From assembly GCA_947259245.1 (NCBI GenBank), contig CAMYLP010000017.1, positions 1 through 42,099 of the forward strand: a DNA stretch of 42,099 nt, in the 5' to 3' direction. Each line of letters starts with the position of its first letter. The first letter of the stretch is position 1. The notes beneath the pieces are model-generated. The model ran no database searches. It had not been told where the DNA came from and worked only from the letters and a program-made list of their open reading frames with translations. The translations under genes were made by a program, and so were the position numbers. Below, piece after piece: positions 22,041 through 31,633 of the stretch. Source of the stretch: an uncultured Patescibacteria group bacterium. Lineage in GTDB: Bacteria; Patescibacteriota; Minisyncoccia; Phycocordibacterales; UBA12088.

Positions 22041-23849
22041 CTACTCACTTGAGCGCATCATCTTGAGGAATACTTCATGTGGTATGTGTACCTTACCACG
22101 TGAGCGCATCTTTTTTTTGCCCTTCTTTTGCTTTTCGAGAAGTTTCATCTTGCGTGTGATATCACCACCGTAGAGCTTTGCGGTCACATCTTTACGGTAT
22201 GCTTGTAGTGTTTTGGAACTCACTATGCGACCAAGTGCTACTGCCTGAATCTTGGCGACAAATTGCTGTCGTGGCATTACCTCATGCAATCGCTCAACCG
22301 TATCTTGTGCTTCCTCTTCGAGCCGACGACGGGAGACGACGCGCGTAAATGCCGGCACCGGTTCGTCTGCTACAAGCACGTCCATACGACAAACGTCAGC
22401 GACACGCATTTCTCCGAATGTGTATGATACGGACGCGTACCCGCTTGAAACGCTTTTAATTTTATCGAAGAAACCACGCATGAGCTCGCGCAGCGGCATG
22501 GCGATGGTCAGTTTTGTACGGCCGTCACCAAATGTTTCTGTTTCTCTGCTCTCCGCTTCATGCTCGTACAGAAGTTGCATGATTGAACCGACATACTCCG
22601 AAGGTGTTATGAGTGTGACTTCAGCCCATGGTTCACTCACAGTGCGTACTGTTGCATGGTCTGGAAATTTGTGTGGAGAGAAGACGCGTTCTGTCTTGCC
22701 ACTGGTGAGCGTAACGTCGTATGTAATGCTAGGCAGCGTTATGATGAGGTCGAGGTCAAATTCACGCCGCAGTCGCTCCGTAATTATCTCGAGGTGCAAC
22801 ATACCCAGAAATCCACAGCGGAATCCCCTTCCCAGCACGCCGGAGCTTTCTTCCTCAAATGAGAGCGAGGAGTCTGAAAGCTTAAGCCGGAGCAGCGCTT
22901 GCTTTAGCAGTAAGAAATCATCCTGACTTTCCGGGTACACACTTGCCCAAACGACAGGTGCCGGCTTTCGATAGCCTGAAAGCGGACGTACCGTTGCGGA
23001 GGGTGGTAGCACCGTGTCACCAACACTGGCTACTCCGGGTTCTTTGATACCTGTGACAATGTAGCCGATCTCGCCGGCCGTCAGGGTATCCGTGGCAACT
23101 TCATCCGGCATGAAAACACCCACTTCGAGAGATTGAAATGTTTTTTTTGACGCGCCAAATGTCAGTGTCTGACCTTTTCGTACCACACCGTCGAACACAC
23201 GTACGTACACGATAACACCCCGATGGTTTGAGTATTGAAAATCAAATACAAGGCCTCGAAAATTCGCTGAATGGTCCACCTGTTGAGGTTCTGGAATGCG
23301 GTCGATGATACCATCAAGCAATTCTGGAACACCCTTGCCCGTCTTACCACTTGTTTCCATGACATCGGTCACGTCCACGTTCAGGAGTTCAGCGAGTTCG
23401 AGTTTGACTTCATCGACACGGGCGAGTGGTGCATCAACTTTTGAAAGCACAGGTACGATAACAAGACCTTGCTCTCGTGCCATGTCAAGCGTGGTGAGGG
23501 TTTGTGCCTGTACGCCCTGCGTAGCATCAACCAAGAGCACGACGCCCTCGACGGCTTTGAGCGCCCGGGATACCTCATATGAAAAATCGATGTGTCCCGG
23601 CGTGTCGATAAGGTTGAGAATATACTCTTGTCCTCTGGAGCGGTATGACATACGGACAGGTTGCATCTTGATAGTGATGCCACGCTCGCGCTCAAGGTCC
23701 ATTCTGTCGAGGACTTGGTCTTTCATTTTACGGGCTTCGATGGTCTTGGTGACCTCGAGCATGCGGTCAGCCAAGGTACTCTTCCCGTGGTCGATGTGCG
23801 CTATAATACTGAAGTTACGTACCTTTTCCATGTGTTCTGTTGTGGCCAC
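22041..23849 (-). CDS. lepA: Elongation factor 4 (LepA), ribosomal GTPase
   Basis: A 602-aa translational GTPase that acts on the ribosome during initiation or elongation and can back-translocate tRNAs. P-loop AHIDHGKST is at residues 17-25, then switch I RGITIK, DTPGH (G3) and SKVD (G4). Domains II, III and V follow, then the LepA-specific C-terminal domain (VSRRRLEEEAQDTVERL, KAKLYGGDITRKMKLLEKQK-like basic segment). Length is normal. The gene has a leader of about 35 bases without a Shine-Dalgarno. murJ lies 39 bases upstream on the same strand. Confidence 0.96.
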   Translation of the reverse strand: MATTEHMEKVRNFSIIAHIDHGKSTLADRMLEVTKTIEARKMKDQVLDRMDLERERGITIKMQPVRMSYRSRGQEYILNLIDTPGHIDFSYEVSRALKAVEGVVLLVDATQGVQAQTLTTLDMAREQGLVIVPVLSKVDAPLARVDEVKLELAELLNVDVTDVMETSGKTGKGVPELLDGIIDRIPEPQQVDHSANFRGLVFDFQYSNHRGVIVYVRVFDGVVRKGQTLTFGASKKTFQSLEVGVFMPDEVATDTLTAGEIGYIVTGIKEPGVASVGDTVLPPSATVRPLSGYRKPAPVVWASVYPESQDDFLLLKQALLRLKLSDSSLSFEEESSGVLGRGFRCGFLGMLHLEIITERLRREFDLDLIITLPSITYDVTLTSGKTERVFSPHKFPDHATVRTVSEPWAEVTLITPSEYVGSIMQLLYEHEAESRETETFGDGRTKLTIAMPLRELMRGFFDKIKSVSSGYASVSYTFGEMRVADVCRMDVLVADEPVPAFTRVVSRRRLEEEAQDTVERLHEVMPRQQFVAKIQAVALGRIVSSKTLQAYRKDVTAKLYGGDITRKMKLLEKQKKGKKKMRSRGKVHIPHEVFLKMMRSSE

Positions 23850-23888
23850 TCCCCTGCTGTGGGTACCGCGTACAGCACTATACCGTAC

Positions 23889-25583
23889 CTACACGTTTAC
23901 GCTACCACTGCTCACATCTCCCCGTGCCTCGTCAATGCGACGCCGGGTGATCTTTCTTCGTAGCGCGTCCCACGCAGCAGCCACATCACTGCTGCCAACA
24001 GTGATGAGCGCCAGCACCCACGCAGTGATGCCTATCAAACCCGCTGCAGCGCCTTGAAGAAAGACACCTTGTGCAGTCTGCAAAGAGACAAGTTCGTCAA
24101 AGATGTTCAATGCGCCATATGCAGCAAGACCCCCAATGAGGGACGCCGCAAGTGACTGCCATACTGTTGTGAAGAGCCCGCGAAATATCTGGTGGAAGGT
24201 CCGCTCAAAATACCATAGCAGTAGCAACGCGTTTACGATAGAACCAAGCGAATACGCAACCGCGACCAAGAGCACCTCATTGCCGGGAACACCCTCGACA
24301 CGCATGAGAGTAGCTAGAGCATGTGTGTTTATGATGTTCGCCTGTGCTAAATATAGGAAGAGGAATGCCAAGCCAACAGTGAGTACCGAGCTCGTCAGGT
24401 TCAATATCAGTGGCACCGTTGTCTGCCCTGCCGCGTAGCATGCACGGACCAGGAGCACCACAAGACTCTGTGCGACCAACGAGACCACTAGGAGAGCCAG
24501 CATTGCTCCCACGAGCATGGTGTCATCCCAGTCGAATGCTCCGGTTCCAAATATGACACGTACGAGTTGCGCACGCAGTATGATGACCAGTATAGTAGCC
24601 GGAAACGCCCAAAACAGTATCTGTCGAGCAGCTGTCAAGATGAGGGCACGATACTCAACATGGTCCCCGTTCCCAAAGAGACGTGCAAGTTTTGGAAATG
24701 CTGCAACTGAGTAGCTCGCGCCAATGATAGCCAGAGGTACCGCTTGTAAGTTCCAGGCAAGACTGAATGAGGATACCGAACCCACGGCGAAGAGGGCGGC
24801 AATGGATACAAGGACAAGTATCACGAGCTGTTGGGCTGAGAGTGTGAGTGTACGTGGTATCGACACACGCACTACATCGTAGACCCTACCCCACTCCGGC
24901 CAGACAAGTTTTGGGAAAACGCCTTGGTGGGCAACGAAGGGTGCTTGGATGAGGAGGTGCAGTAATGCACCGAACACAACACCCCAGGCAAGTCCCTGTA
25001 TGCCTATGGTCGGCTCCAAAAACACGATGCCCGCGATAATGCCAAGGTTGTACACTATCGGTGCTAACGCGTAGAGCAAGAAACGTCCTTGTACCTGTAC
25101 ATATGCAGCAAAAAGATTCGAGATACCTAAGAGCAGTGGCTGCAGCAGCAGTATGCGTACCATGGGCACGAGATCGGCCTGCATACTCGCACTGAAACCA
25201 CCGTAGAGCACCGCTATCAACTCAGGCGTGAAGACAAATACGATGAGGGCAAACAGAACGAGAGCTCCGCTAAAGAAGCTGAACATGTCGGACAAAAAAC
25301 GTTGTATGGCGTCTGTTCCATCACGCCTTGCCCTCTCCAAAAATGGTATTAGTACGAACAACGACACCATTGACGCGAGAATGGCATACATGGTGTCGGG
25401 TATACGAAACGCAGCATAGAAGACGTCGAGTACTTCACCTGCACCAAACTTATGTGCAAGAAGTCTGTCGCGCACAAGCGCCATCAGCTGTGATCCGAGC
25501 GTAAAGAACGCTAGGAGATACGCGGCCTCATGCAAGCCGCGTATCTCCCTATGGAGAATCTTGTACACAGTATGCGTGGGCAT
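23889..25583 (-). CDS. murJ: Lipid II flippase MurJ (MviN family)
   Basis: A 564-aa polytopic membrane protein with about 14 helices. It has the MviN start (TLGSQLMALVRDRLLAHKFGAGEVLDVFYAAFRIPD), the loop FSFFSGALVLFALIVFVFTPEL and repeated FPKLARLF-like segments. It moves lipid II across the membrane and so links with the murI-murD-murC cluster. The stop of the Wzy/TPR gene lies five bases before its ATG, so the two are probably coupled. The C-terminus is a short Arg-rich tail. Confidence 0.92.
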   Translation of the reverse strand: MPTHTVYKILHREIRGLHEAAYLLAFFTLGSQLMALVRDRLLAHKFGAGEVLDVFYAAFRIPDTMYAILASMVSLFVLIPFLERARRDGTDAIQRFLSDMFSFFSGALVLFALIVFVFTPELIAVLYGGFSASMQADLVPMVRILLLQPLLLGISNLFAAYVQVQGRFLLYALAPIVYNLGIIAGIVFLEPTIGIQGLAWGVVFGALLHLLIQAPFVAHQGVFPKLVWPEWGRVYDVVRVSIPRTLTLSAQQLVILVLVSIAALFAVGSVSSFSLAWNLQAVPLAIIGASYSVAAFPKLARLFGNGDHVEYRALILTAARQILFWAFPATILVIILRAQLVRVIFGTGAFDWDDTMLVGAMLALLVVSLVAQSLVVLLVRACYAAGQTTVPLILNLTSSVLTVGLAFLFLYLAQANIINTHALATLMRVEGVPGNEVLLVAVAYSLGSIVNALLLLWYFERTFHQIFRGLFTTVWQSLAASLIGGLAAYGALNIFDELVSLQTAQGVFLQGAAAGLIGITAWVLALITVGSSDVAAAWDALRRKITRRRIDEARGDVSSGSVNV

Positions 25584-25588
25584 ATGTG

Positions 25589-28006
25589 CTATTCAGCAAG
25601 ACTTTTCGCCTCAGTCTCGATTGTGTTGGTCGCTTCTTCGTCAGACACTATCGGTGGGCCATCGCGCTCTGTAATTTCCTCAGTCTCGGTTATCGTACCA
25701 AAGGGTTCATTCCCCGCTTCAAGATTGCTGATTATTGATGCAACCTCTACATTATCCGGATTCGTTTGTTGCACTGCGCGAAACTGCTCCAGTGCTGCTA
25801 CACCATCGCCCAAACGCCAGTACGCTAGACCAAGGAAGTACCGAGCATTGGCGTAGAAACTATTGAGCACGATGGCTCGCTCCAGCGCTTGAGCTGCCCC
25901 AACGTAGTCCTCAGAACCATACCGCAACAAGCCGAGCTGGAAGAAGGCGACAGGATTAGTGGGTTCAAAGATGGTAATGGCTTCGACCGAGCGAAGGGCG
26001 CTTTCTGTATCATCGTCTTCGAGCTGTAGTTGCGCAAGTAGGAATATGGCGTCAGTATACTGGTTGCGCAAGCCCACCGCCTGTTGCACCAGCTCCATGG
26101 CTGCATCGTTGTTGCCACGCGCACGCTCCAGTGTTGCCTTGTACAGGTATAACTGTGGTGAGTTTGGTCTCAGTACCAGTGCCTCATCAAACGCTGATAC
26201 CGCACTTTCGACTGAACCCTCGATACCGAGTGGCGAAATTGAACTGTATATGGTGCCAAGATTAACCCAGTTGTGGTAGTCTCTATTGTCCAACTCTGTA
26301 GCTTGTGTCGCATTCGCAATTGAACGGGCTAGGAGGGTTTGGAACTGTTCTTGAATCTCTTCAGGCGCACGATTTTCTGCGAGGAGATTCCGTATGCGCA
26401 CTATATCTATCGCCGATAGTAATCGGTAGTATGTGTCGTTTGGATTGCGTGCGACCGATCTTTCTAAGAGTGTGTATGCTGCATCAATATCACCACCCGT
26501 GTTCCACTCTGTGAGCGCCCGCTGGTACGACGCTTCCGCAGCGAAGCGGCTTGTCAGGCCATAGATGCCTCCTGCAGCTAGCAAGATGATGAAGGTCATG
26601 AACAGGGTCACCAGAAAGCCAATGCGTGCGTTCTCATGGAACACGATCTTGATTTTTTTCGATGCGTCAGCTCCAAGTGCAAGCGATGCGATGAAGATCC
26701 CGGTTAGCAGCGCGGCGTAAATGATAAGCGCCGGTGACGGAACCTGAATGACCGCGATGATCCACAGGTATAGGGCACTGATAAATGATGTAATGCGCAA
26801 GAAATACGTAATATCCCCCCGCTCACCCTTTCGTGAGAAAATAAAGTTTTTCACTCCATAGAACATGAACAATCCAAAAAACACCAGCCACGCAAGAGCA
26901 CCGAGGAGACCTGTGCTGATTATGGATGTTGGTACAAGTCCAATGCCGTAGGCAAAATCTGTCAACCAGAAAGCCGTCTGATTGATATCCGCCGGCATGT
27001 GTTCCGCCCACATGTATGTGAATGAACCCGGACCAGAGCCGAAAATGGCTTGACCGCTCAGCGCCTGTTCACCTAGACCAACGGTCGTCTGCCAAGACGG
27101 GCGCACCTCGAGTTCCCCAACATTGACCATTTGTGCGAGTGAGCCCGTGGAGGCGTCGCTTCCGAAGATGAAAAATGACGCGGCTAGTATCATCACCAGT
27201 GAGGCAATCGAGATGCCTTTGGTGAACTGTTCATGGGCGTCCACTGCACTAAATGCGCTGTAGACAAAACTTCCTAATGCAAACACGCCTACTATCCACC
27301 ACAGTACGGTGAGATTCACCACACCTAAGAAGAATATCGATGCGACCAGCGTAAGCCAGAGAACTCCGCGGATTACGTTTGACACGGGTAGCAGTATCAA
27401 CGACAACAGTACAAAGACGATGATGAGTCCGAAGAACACAGCCAGGTCATTCAGCGATCCGAGGAGAGAGATCGAGGGGAGTATTGCCCCCGTTGCGACC
27501 ACGGCATCGCGTGCAAAGAACAGGATGAGTTGGAGGACGATCAGTATGACCGCTGATACAAGCATTGCTAAGTACATTCCCAGCACGCGCCTTTGGGTTG
27601 TGAGCGCAAGTGCCGTCACGGTGACCGCCAGTGCCGAAATGGTCATGAACACCACACTGTCCATACTCAACCGTTCACCGTAAAAAGTGGGTGAAGCGTC
27701 GGTAGTAAACAGAACTGACAGCAGATACATTACGGGTACCAGCCATGCCGCAGGTATCAGGAATAGTTTTGGTATCGACAACGACTGGTGTCGCAAGGTG
27801 ACTATGGAAAATAAAATGGTCGCAATCAGCACAAGAGCGCCACCAACCAGTATCTTGGTCATTGTGGGTGGTACGCTGGCCGTTACGAACACGCTGATGG
27901 GTAATATCACAGCAAGCACCAGAAGTGCCCAGTACACGCTATTATCAAGAAATGTGCTTGTTGTTGTGGTTGGTGATGATGTAGAAAACATAGTACGCCT
28001 GCTCAC
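25589..28006 (-). CDS. Polytopic membrane protein with C-terminal TPR repeats (Wzy/O-antigen-ligase-like)
   Basis: 805 aa. The N-terminal 480 or so residues hold about 12 hydrophobic helices with a long outer loop (SWQTTVGLGEQALSGQAIFG, GSGPGSFTYMW), a pattern seen in O-antigen ligase/Wzy-type proteins. From about residue 490 there are at least four tetratricopeptide-like repeats (AEASYQRALTEWNTGGDIDA, ALERAIVLNSFYANARYFLG) and an acidic tail. It may handle a cell-surface polysaccharide, which fits its position before murJ, but the substrate is not evident. A TTGCAG/TACAAT promoter lies upstream. Confidence 0.7.
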   Translation of the reverse strand: MSRRTMFSTSSPTTTTSTFLDNSVYWALLVLAVILPISVFVTASVPPTMTKILVGGALVLIATILFSIVTLRHQSLSIPKLFLIPAAWLVPVMYLLSVLFTTDASPTFYGERLSMDSVVFMTISALAVTVTALALTTQRRVLGMYLAMLVSAVILIVLQLILFFARDAVVATGAILPSISLLGSLNDLAVFFGLIIVFVLLSLILLPVSNVIRGVLWLTLVASIFFLGVVNLTVLWWIVGVFALGSFVYSAFSAVDAHEQFTKGISIASLVMILAASFFIFGSDASTGSLAQMVNVGELEVRPSWQTTVGLGEQALSGQAIFGSGPGSFTYMWAEHMPADINQTAFWLTDFAYGIGLVPTSIISTGLLGALAWLVFFGLFMFYGVKNFIFSRKGERGDITYFLRITSFISALYLWIIAVIQVPSPALIIYAALLTGIFIASLALGADASKKIKIVFHENARIGFLVTLFMTFIILLAAGGIYGLTSRFAAEASYQRALTEWNTGGDIDAAYTLLERSVARNPNDTYYRLLSAIDIVRIRNLLAENRAPEEIQEQFQTLLARSIANATQATELDNRDYHNWVNLGTIYSSISPLGIEGSVESAVSAFDEALVLRPNSPQLYLYKATLERARGNNDAAMELVQQAVGLRNQYTDAIFLLAQLQLEDDDTESALRSVEAITIFEPTNPVAFFQLGLLRYGSEDYVGAAQALERAIVLNSFYANARYFLGLAYWRLGDGVAALEQFRAVQQTNPDNVEVASIISNLEAGNEPFGTITETEEITERDGPPIVSDEEATNTIETEAKSLAE

Positions 28007-28038
28007 ATGCGCCGCCCAATGGCGCTGAATAATACCTT

Positions 28039-28068
28039 ATTGTACCTGTAGTTGGACTACTTCTGCAA
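28039..28068 (-). promoter_or_regulatory. Promoter of the Wzy/TPR-murJ operon
   Basis: TTGCAG (28068-28063), 18-base spacer, TACAAT (28044-28039). The ATG lies about 30 bases after the predicted +1. Confidence 0.45.
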
Positions 28069-28072
28069 ACTG

Positions 28073-29161
28073 TCATTCTGAAAATAGGACTGGGATAGTA
28101 TGCACGTCGTACTCATCGATGAGTACCGCCGTGTCTTCCCTGTCTAGTATCACATACCCTGTGGTCGCTGTCGTAGAACCAAACACCAGGGCCACCTCAA
28201 ATGGTACGTAGTTCTCACTGATGCGCTCAGTCTGAACAGTCGCGGGCACCGCCGCTAGCACTTCCCCGTCCGGGGTTTCTAACCGCACAGGAAAGTCACT
28301 TCCCAAGTACCAGCTCGTGTGTACCTCACCTTCAATGAGCAGTGGTGATGCTATCGTTGCACCCGGCTGAGGTGTGCGTACGCGTATCATGTCAGTATCG
28401 CCGAGTGTCGTGTCCGTTGCTTGCTGGATGCTTTGCGTGAACGAAAAACTGTTCAGCACTTGTGAGATCTGCTCCCAAAGTTGTGTGTCGACAAAACCAA
28501 ATCGTCGAATCTCGTCTCCGGCATAGACATCAAACTCCTCAGCAGTAATGCCCGTCTCGCCACGAAAGTACCCGAGCTCTTCTTCCTTGATGGGTACACG
28601 CCCGAACACAAAACCTGATTCGGACCACGTGGACGGATACACGTCAAAACGTACTGTGGTTGCCCAGGGCCTGCCAGTGCCCAACACACGATCGTGTGCA
28701 CTGGCTTGTGGCACGGTGATGGTGGTCATGCTTCCTACTTCTGCTTCGCCGGAACCGCCGACAGGTACACCGAGAGGATACACCGTGACACGCAGTTGCA
28801 TATCGTGCACACTAGCTGTTGACGTACTGCTTCCTTGTGAGGACTCATAGACCGTTATTGCCGGGGATCCATGCACGGTGCCAGTGGCGACAATCCACCC
28901 AGCCGGATACATGAAGGTGAAGTTGAATGTCTCATTTTCGTACACACGCCACCCTCCGCGAGGATCGACTTCTGCTGTCTGTGTGTCGCTCTCAAGGTCC
29001 TCTATCATCTCTTGTTCTGGCAAGGGAATCGGTTGGGGTGTCGTTCTACCAATGTAGTACAGCATGGCAACGCCTGCGAGAATAGCTACCGAAAGTCCGA
29101 GCAGTGTCAGCGTTACCGCGTTGCCTGTCTCTGTGTTAGGTACTACTTTTGAGTGCATCAT
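28073..29161 (-). CDS. Membrane-anchored protein with Gmad2 immunoglobulin-like domain
   Basis: About 362 aa. One N-terminal transmembrane helix (VTLTLLGLSVAILAGVAMLYYIG) is followed by a Pro/Glu linker and an outer domain of about 170 residues. That domain begins WRVYENETFNFTFMYPAGW, resembling PsbP-like or other secreted CPR domains. The C-terminal Gmad2 domain reads IRVRTPQPGATIASPLLIEG to VILDREDTAVLI. The start is ambiguous: ATGs at 29161 and 29158 are preferred because the frame from 29185 overlaps the upstream gene more. It overlaps the end of the 111-aa gene by about 25 bases. Confidence 0.75.
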   Translation of the reverse strand: MMHSKVVPNTETGNAVTLTLLGLSVAILAGVAMLYYIGRTTPQPIPLPEQEMIEDLESDTQTAEVDPRGGWRVYENETFNFTFMYPAGWIVATGTVHGSPAITVYESSQGSSTSTASVHDMQLRVTVYPLGVPVGGSGEAEVGSMTTITVPQASAHDRVLGTGRPWATTVRFDVYPSTWSESGFVFGRVPIKEEELGYFRGETGITAEEFDVYAGDEIRRFGFVDTQLWEQISQVLNSFSFTQSIQQATDTTLGDTDMIRVRTPQPGATIASPLLIEGEVHTSWYLGSDFPVRLETPDGEVLAAVPATVQTERISENYVPFEVALVFGSTTATTGYVILDREDTAVLIDEYDVHTIPVLFSE

Positions 29162-29471
29162 GATTTTGTTTCGAACGGTGTTCACCTACTCCCTGCTCTT
29201 CGAGTCTTTCTTGGTACCTATGGTACAACCATTCAATGCCCGCTCCAACAACGTACACCATGCTCGCGTTTAACAGTATGAACACTGGGTATATTGCCCA
29301 GGGGAAGGAGATGCCCAAGTCCTGTGTGAGAATGAACGCCCACGGCATTATGGGCAGCACGATATAAAGACCACAGGTTGTAGTGCCACACATAAAGCTG
29401 GTCACGTACATACCAAGCGTGAACAGCGTGTAGAGTATGATACATATCTTCCCGAGCTTTGATTCCAACAT
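29136..29471 (-). CDS. Small polytopic membrane protein, unknown function
   Basis: 111 aa with three to four hydrophobic segments (ICIILYTLFTLGMYVTSFMCG, GLYIVLPIMPWAFILT, WAIYPVFILLNASMVYVVGA) and a charged cytoplasmic tail. No family is recognised. It has the clearest leaderless promoter in the window, TTGACG-16-TAGTAT with the ATG six bases after the -10, and probably drives the Gmad2 gene that overlaps its 3' end. Confidence 0.7.
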   Translation of the reverse strand: MLESKLGKICIILYTLFTLGMYVTSFMCGTTTCGLYIVLPIMPWAFILTQDLGISFPWAIYPVFILLNASMVYVVGAGIEWLYHRYQERLEEQGVGEHRSKQNHDALKSST

Positions 29472-29477
29472 ATCTTC

Positions 29478-29505
29478 ATACTACGGAGTCAGCGCGCGGC
29501 GTCAA
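29478..29505 (-). promoter_or_regulatory. Leaderless promoter of the 111-aa membrane protein
   Basis: TTGACG (29505-29500), 16-base spacer, TAGTAT (29483-29478), then six bases and the ATG at 29471. Predicted +1 falls on or beside the A of ATG. Confidence 0.65.
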
Positions 29506-29532
29506 CTTGTCATGCGCGAAACCAGTGTTACG

Positions 29533-29560
29533 AAAAAAGCGCCCGTTTGGGCACTTTTTT
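29533..29560 (-). terminator. Terminator of the second hsp20
   Basis: AAAAAAGTGCCC/GGGCGCTTTTTT with a 4-base loop, 14 bases past the stop; symmetric, so it can act in both directions. Confidence 0.85.
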
Positions 29561-29573
29561 CTCCCATCGCGAA

Positions 29574-29981
29574 CTACTTCACCACCACCTTTACTTTCCC
29601 CGGCTTCGTTTCTTCTCGCTTTGGCAGTGTCACTTTCAGTACACCTTCCTTGTACTCAGCAGCGACCTCTTCTTCGTTCACCGGTGCCGGCAAGCGAAGT
29701 GCTCGCTCAAAACTCCCGCGACGAATCTCCTTGGAGAAGAAGTGCTTCTCTTTCTTTTCCTTTTCCTCCTCCCGAGTACCGACGATACGCAGATAGTTCC
29801 CTTCGACTGTCACATCGACCTTCTCGGGCTCGATTCCGGCTACGTTCATTTCCGCAATATAGTTATTGCCATCCTCGTACAGATCAACCGCCATGTCGCC
29901 CATACCCCCGAGACCGGGTGTGTGGAAGTCATCAAAGAAACGGTCGAGCTCACCGAACGGCTCCCATTTAACGATTGCCAT
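29574..29981 (-). CDS. Hsp20/alpha-crystallin small heat-shock protein
   Basis: 135 aa: short N-terminus (MAIVKWEPFGELDRFFDDFH), alpha-crystallin domain from about residue 28 (DMAVDLYEDGNNYIAEMNVA, GNYLRIVGTREEE, SFERALRLP, GVLKVTLPKREE) and a basic VKVVVK end. Length is standard, unlike the acidic-armed Hsp20 at 18375. It is monocistronic, with its own TTGAAT/TATAAT promoter and terminator, as expected for a strongly inducible chaperone. Confidence 0.93.
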   Translation of the reverse strand: MAIVKWEPFGELDRFFDDFHTPGLGGMGDMAVDLYEDGNNYIAEMNVAGIEPEKVDVTVEGNYLRIVGTREEEKEKKEKHFFSKEIRRGSFERALRLPAPVNEEEVAAEYKEGVLKVTLPKREETKPGKVKVVVK

Positions 29982-30011
29982 AGGCCTAATAGTTAGACTT
30001 GTAACGTCTGT

Positions 30012-30039
30012 ATTATAGTCCCACGATGTTGTTATTCAA
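30012..30039 (-). promoter_or_regulatory. Promoter of the 29574-29981 hsp20
   Basis: TTGAAT (30039-30034), 16-base spacer, perfect TATAAT (30017-30012). The leader is about 24 bases without a Shine-Dalgarno; the -35 touches the stop of the GH15-like gene. Confidence 0.65.
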
Positions 30040-31099
30040 GAGCCTGCTCGTTTGTCGCATCACGTGTGTGCGTGAGTGCAATGATGTACAAACTCTCCGC
30101 CCAACCAAGCGGGTTGTTCTCATTGGGAGTGTCGGTGTGTGAGAAGTAGAGTTCCGGGAGCCTGCTCTCTGGGTCCAGTGCCTGTCGCGCCTGTTCGAGC
30201 CAGTGGTCTGCACGTTCGTGCTCCCCTCTTGCACGATAAATGATAGAGAGCCATGGAAAACCCATTGTCCACTCGGCCTCTTCGCTAAAGCCGTCTTCGT
30301 TCACGTTGTAGTATCGATCATTACGGTATCGCACGACGCCCTTGTTGCGTGCCAGGTGGTACTCAAGGTTGCGCAGTATCTCATCTTCCTCCTCACGAGT
30401 CACAACCTGGTATGGGTAAATGAGCGACAAGAGAGCAAGGTCGGTGAACTTTGTCTCACTTTCTCGTGGCAACAGTGTACTCAGGGCGTCCTTACCTTTT
30501 TGTACGAGCTCGTCAGACACATCTGCTATTCCCGCTTGTTTGACCTGCATGAGCCCTGCAACACAAGCACCGACCGAACTTGCATGTACTTCCTCATACT
30601 CCTCCCAGACACCATTGTCCGGGTCGTGCCAGTACTCAATGGACTCCAGGTATTGTACCAGTCGGTTGATGATACGCCGGTCCGCGTCGCTGCGAAGAAT
30701 GTGGTGTCCTTCAGACTCGAGCTTCCCGATAGCGTAGAGGATGCAGCCGACCGCATCGTTCTGTTTGTTACCCCACTCCTCCCAGAATTCTTCGAAGGTC
30801 TCCGGATTGTACCGTGCGTGTATGTACTGGTAGGTAAAACGCGGGCGCTCCTTTATGGCCCACTGTATCTTCTCTTCGTGTTTGCAGAAAATGTCGAGTA
30901 GTGCGTGCCAGGTCTTGTTGACGGTCTCCCAATCCTCGAGCTCCTCGAATGCCATCACCTCATAAAAGTTGTCCCGTAGCCAGCTCTTGTCGTAGCCGGT
31001 TGCTACACCAGGCCCTGCAGCGGCGAGGAAAAGACCGCTCGGCGCTTGCAGGCGCCGGAGGATAGCCACGTGGTGGTCGATTTCCTTTTGAAAGTCCAT
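30032..31099 (-). CDS. GH15/glucoamylase-like (alpha,alpha)6-barrel enzyme
   Basis: 355 aa of almost pure helical repeat with GH15/phosphorylase-kinase-like features. The N-terminus reads LQAPSGLFLAAAGPGVATGYDKSWLRDNFY; candidate catalytic carboxylates lie in GVWEEYEEVHASSVGAC and NPLGWAESLYIIAL. Aromatic-rich segments line the barrel. No signal peptide is seen, so it is probably cytoplasmic and may act on alpha-glucans. It is shorter than full GH15 enzymes and lacks their N-terminal beta-sandwich. It follows the 138-aa gene by five bases. Confidence 0.75.
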   Translation of the reverse strand: MDFQKEIDHHVAILRRLQAPSGLFLAAAGPGVATGYDKSWLRDNFYEVMAFEELEDWETVNKTWHALLDIFCKHEEKIQWAIKERPRFTYQYIHARYNPETFEEFWEEWGNKQNDAVGCILYAIGKLESEGHHILRSDADRRIINRLVQYLESIEYWHDPDNGVWEEYEEVHASSVGACVAGLMQVKQAGIADVSDELVQKGKDALSTLLPRESETKFTDLALLSLIYPYQVVTREEEDEILRNLEYHLARNKGVVRYRNDRYYNVNEDGFSEEAEWTMGFPWLSIIYRARGEHERADHWLEQARQALDPESRLPELYFSHTDTPNENNPLGWAESLYIIALTHTRDATNEQALE

Positions 31100-31104
31100 G
31101 TTCT

Positions 31105-31521
31105 TTACGCTGCGTCTTTTTGTTCAAACGAGGAATCGTTTGCGCTCTCGAAAAGTGCAGGGTGCCGCCCTTGTATTAATGCAGCCAACTCATCTGAATC
31201 ACGTTCTGCGTCGCGACCAAGTCCTACGATGATGCGCTCCGCATCGAGCATTTGTTCAAGCATACGCGCAGCACGCTCTGCGTACGGCTCACCTCGCTGA
31301 CCGCACGCTTCCGCTTCGCCTGCACAAGAATCCTTCATCAACTTACATGCCGCCACCTCACGTTCTGCGTCGCTGGTCACCGGACGACCATGTAAAAGCA
31401 ACTCTGCGGCCTCAGGCTCTGCGGCCTCCAATACTCGGAAACGCTCGACAACACGGTGTATCTGCTCACTTTTCCCTTCGGAAGTGTTTTCAGGTGTTGT
31501 GAATGGTGTTTCCAGACTCAT
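31105..31521 (-). CDS. Helical soluble protein, unknown function
   Basis: 138 aa, acidic and Ala/Glu-rich, predicted all-helical (QIHRVVERFRVLEAAEPEAA, RAARMLEQMLDAERIIVGLG), with no membrane segment or known motif. Two Cys lie in KDSCAGEAEACGQ. It sits five bases before the GH15-like gene and shares its promoter: TATAGT ends seven bases before the ATG, suggesting a leaderless operon start. Confidence 0.65.
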   Translation of the reverse strand: MSLETPFTTPENTSEGKSEQIHRVVERFRVLEAAEPEAAELLLHGRPVTSDAEREVAACKLMKDSCAGEAEACGQRGEPYAERAARMLEQMLDAERIIVGLGRDAERDSDELAALIQGRHPALFESANDSSFEQKDAA

Positions 31522-31528
31522 ATCGCGG

Positions 31529-31534
31529 ACTATA
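31529..31534 (-). promoter_or_regulatory. -10 element, leaderless start of the GH15 operon
   Basis: Minus-strand TATAGT, seven bases before the ATG at 31521. No clear -35. Confidence 0.4.
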
Positions 31535-31633
31535 TCATGCGCTATTCAAAGCGCTAGAGCATTTTCCACTTAGACAACGCGTTTTACAATTTCGACAAGC
31601 TCGTGGTCGAGTGGGACAAGGTTCTTGACGGTA

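Noticed and set aside
22252-22926. 224-aa plus-strand frame rich in Ser and Arg
   Set aside because: Antisense to lepA; the composition mirrors complementary codons.
30203-30901. 232-aa plus-strand frame
   Set aside because: Antisense to the GH15-like gene, with no promoter or ribosome-binding site and no known motif.
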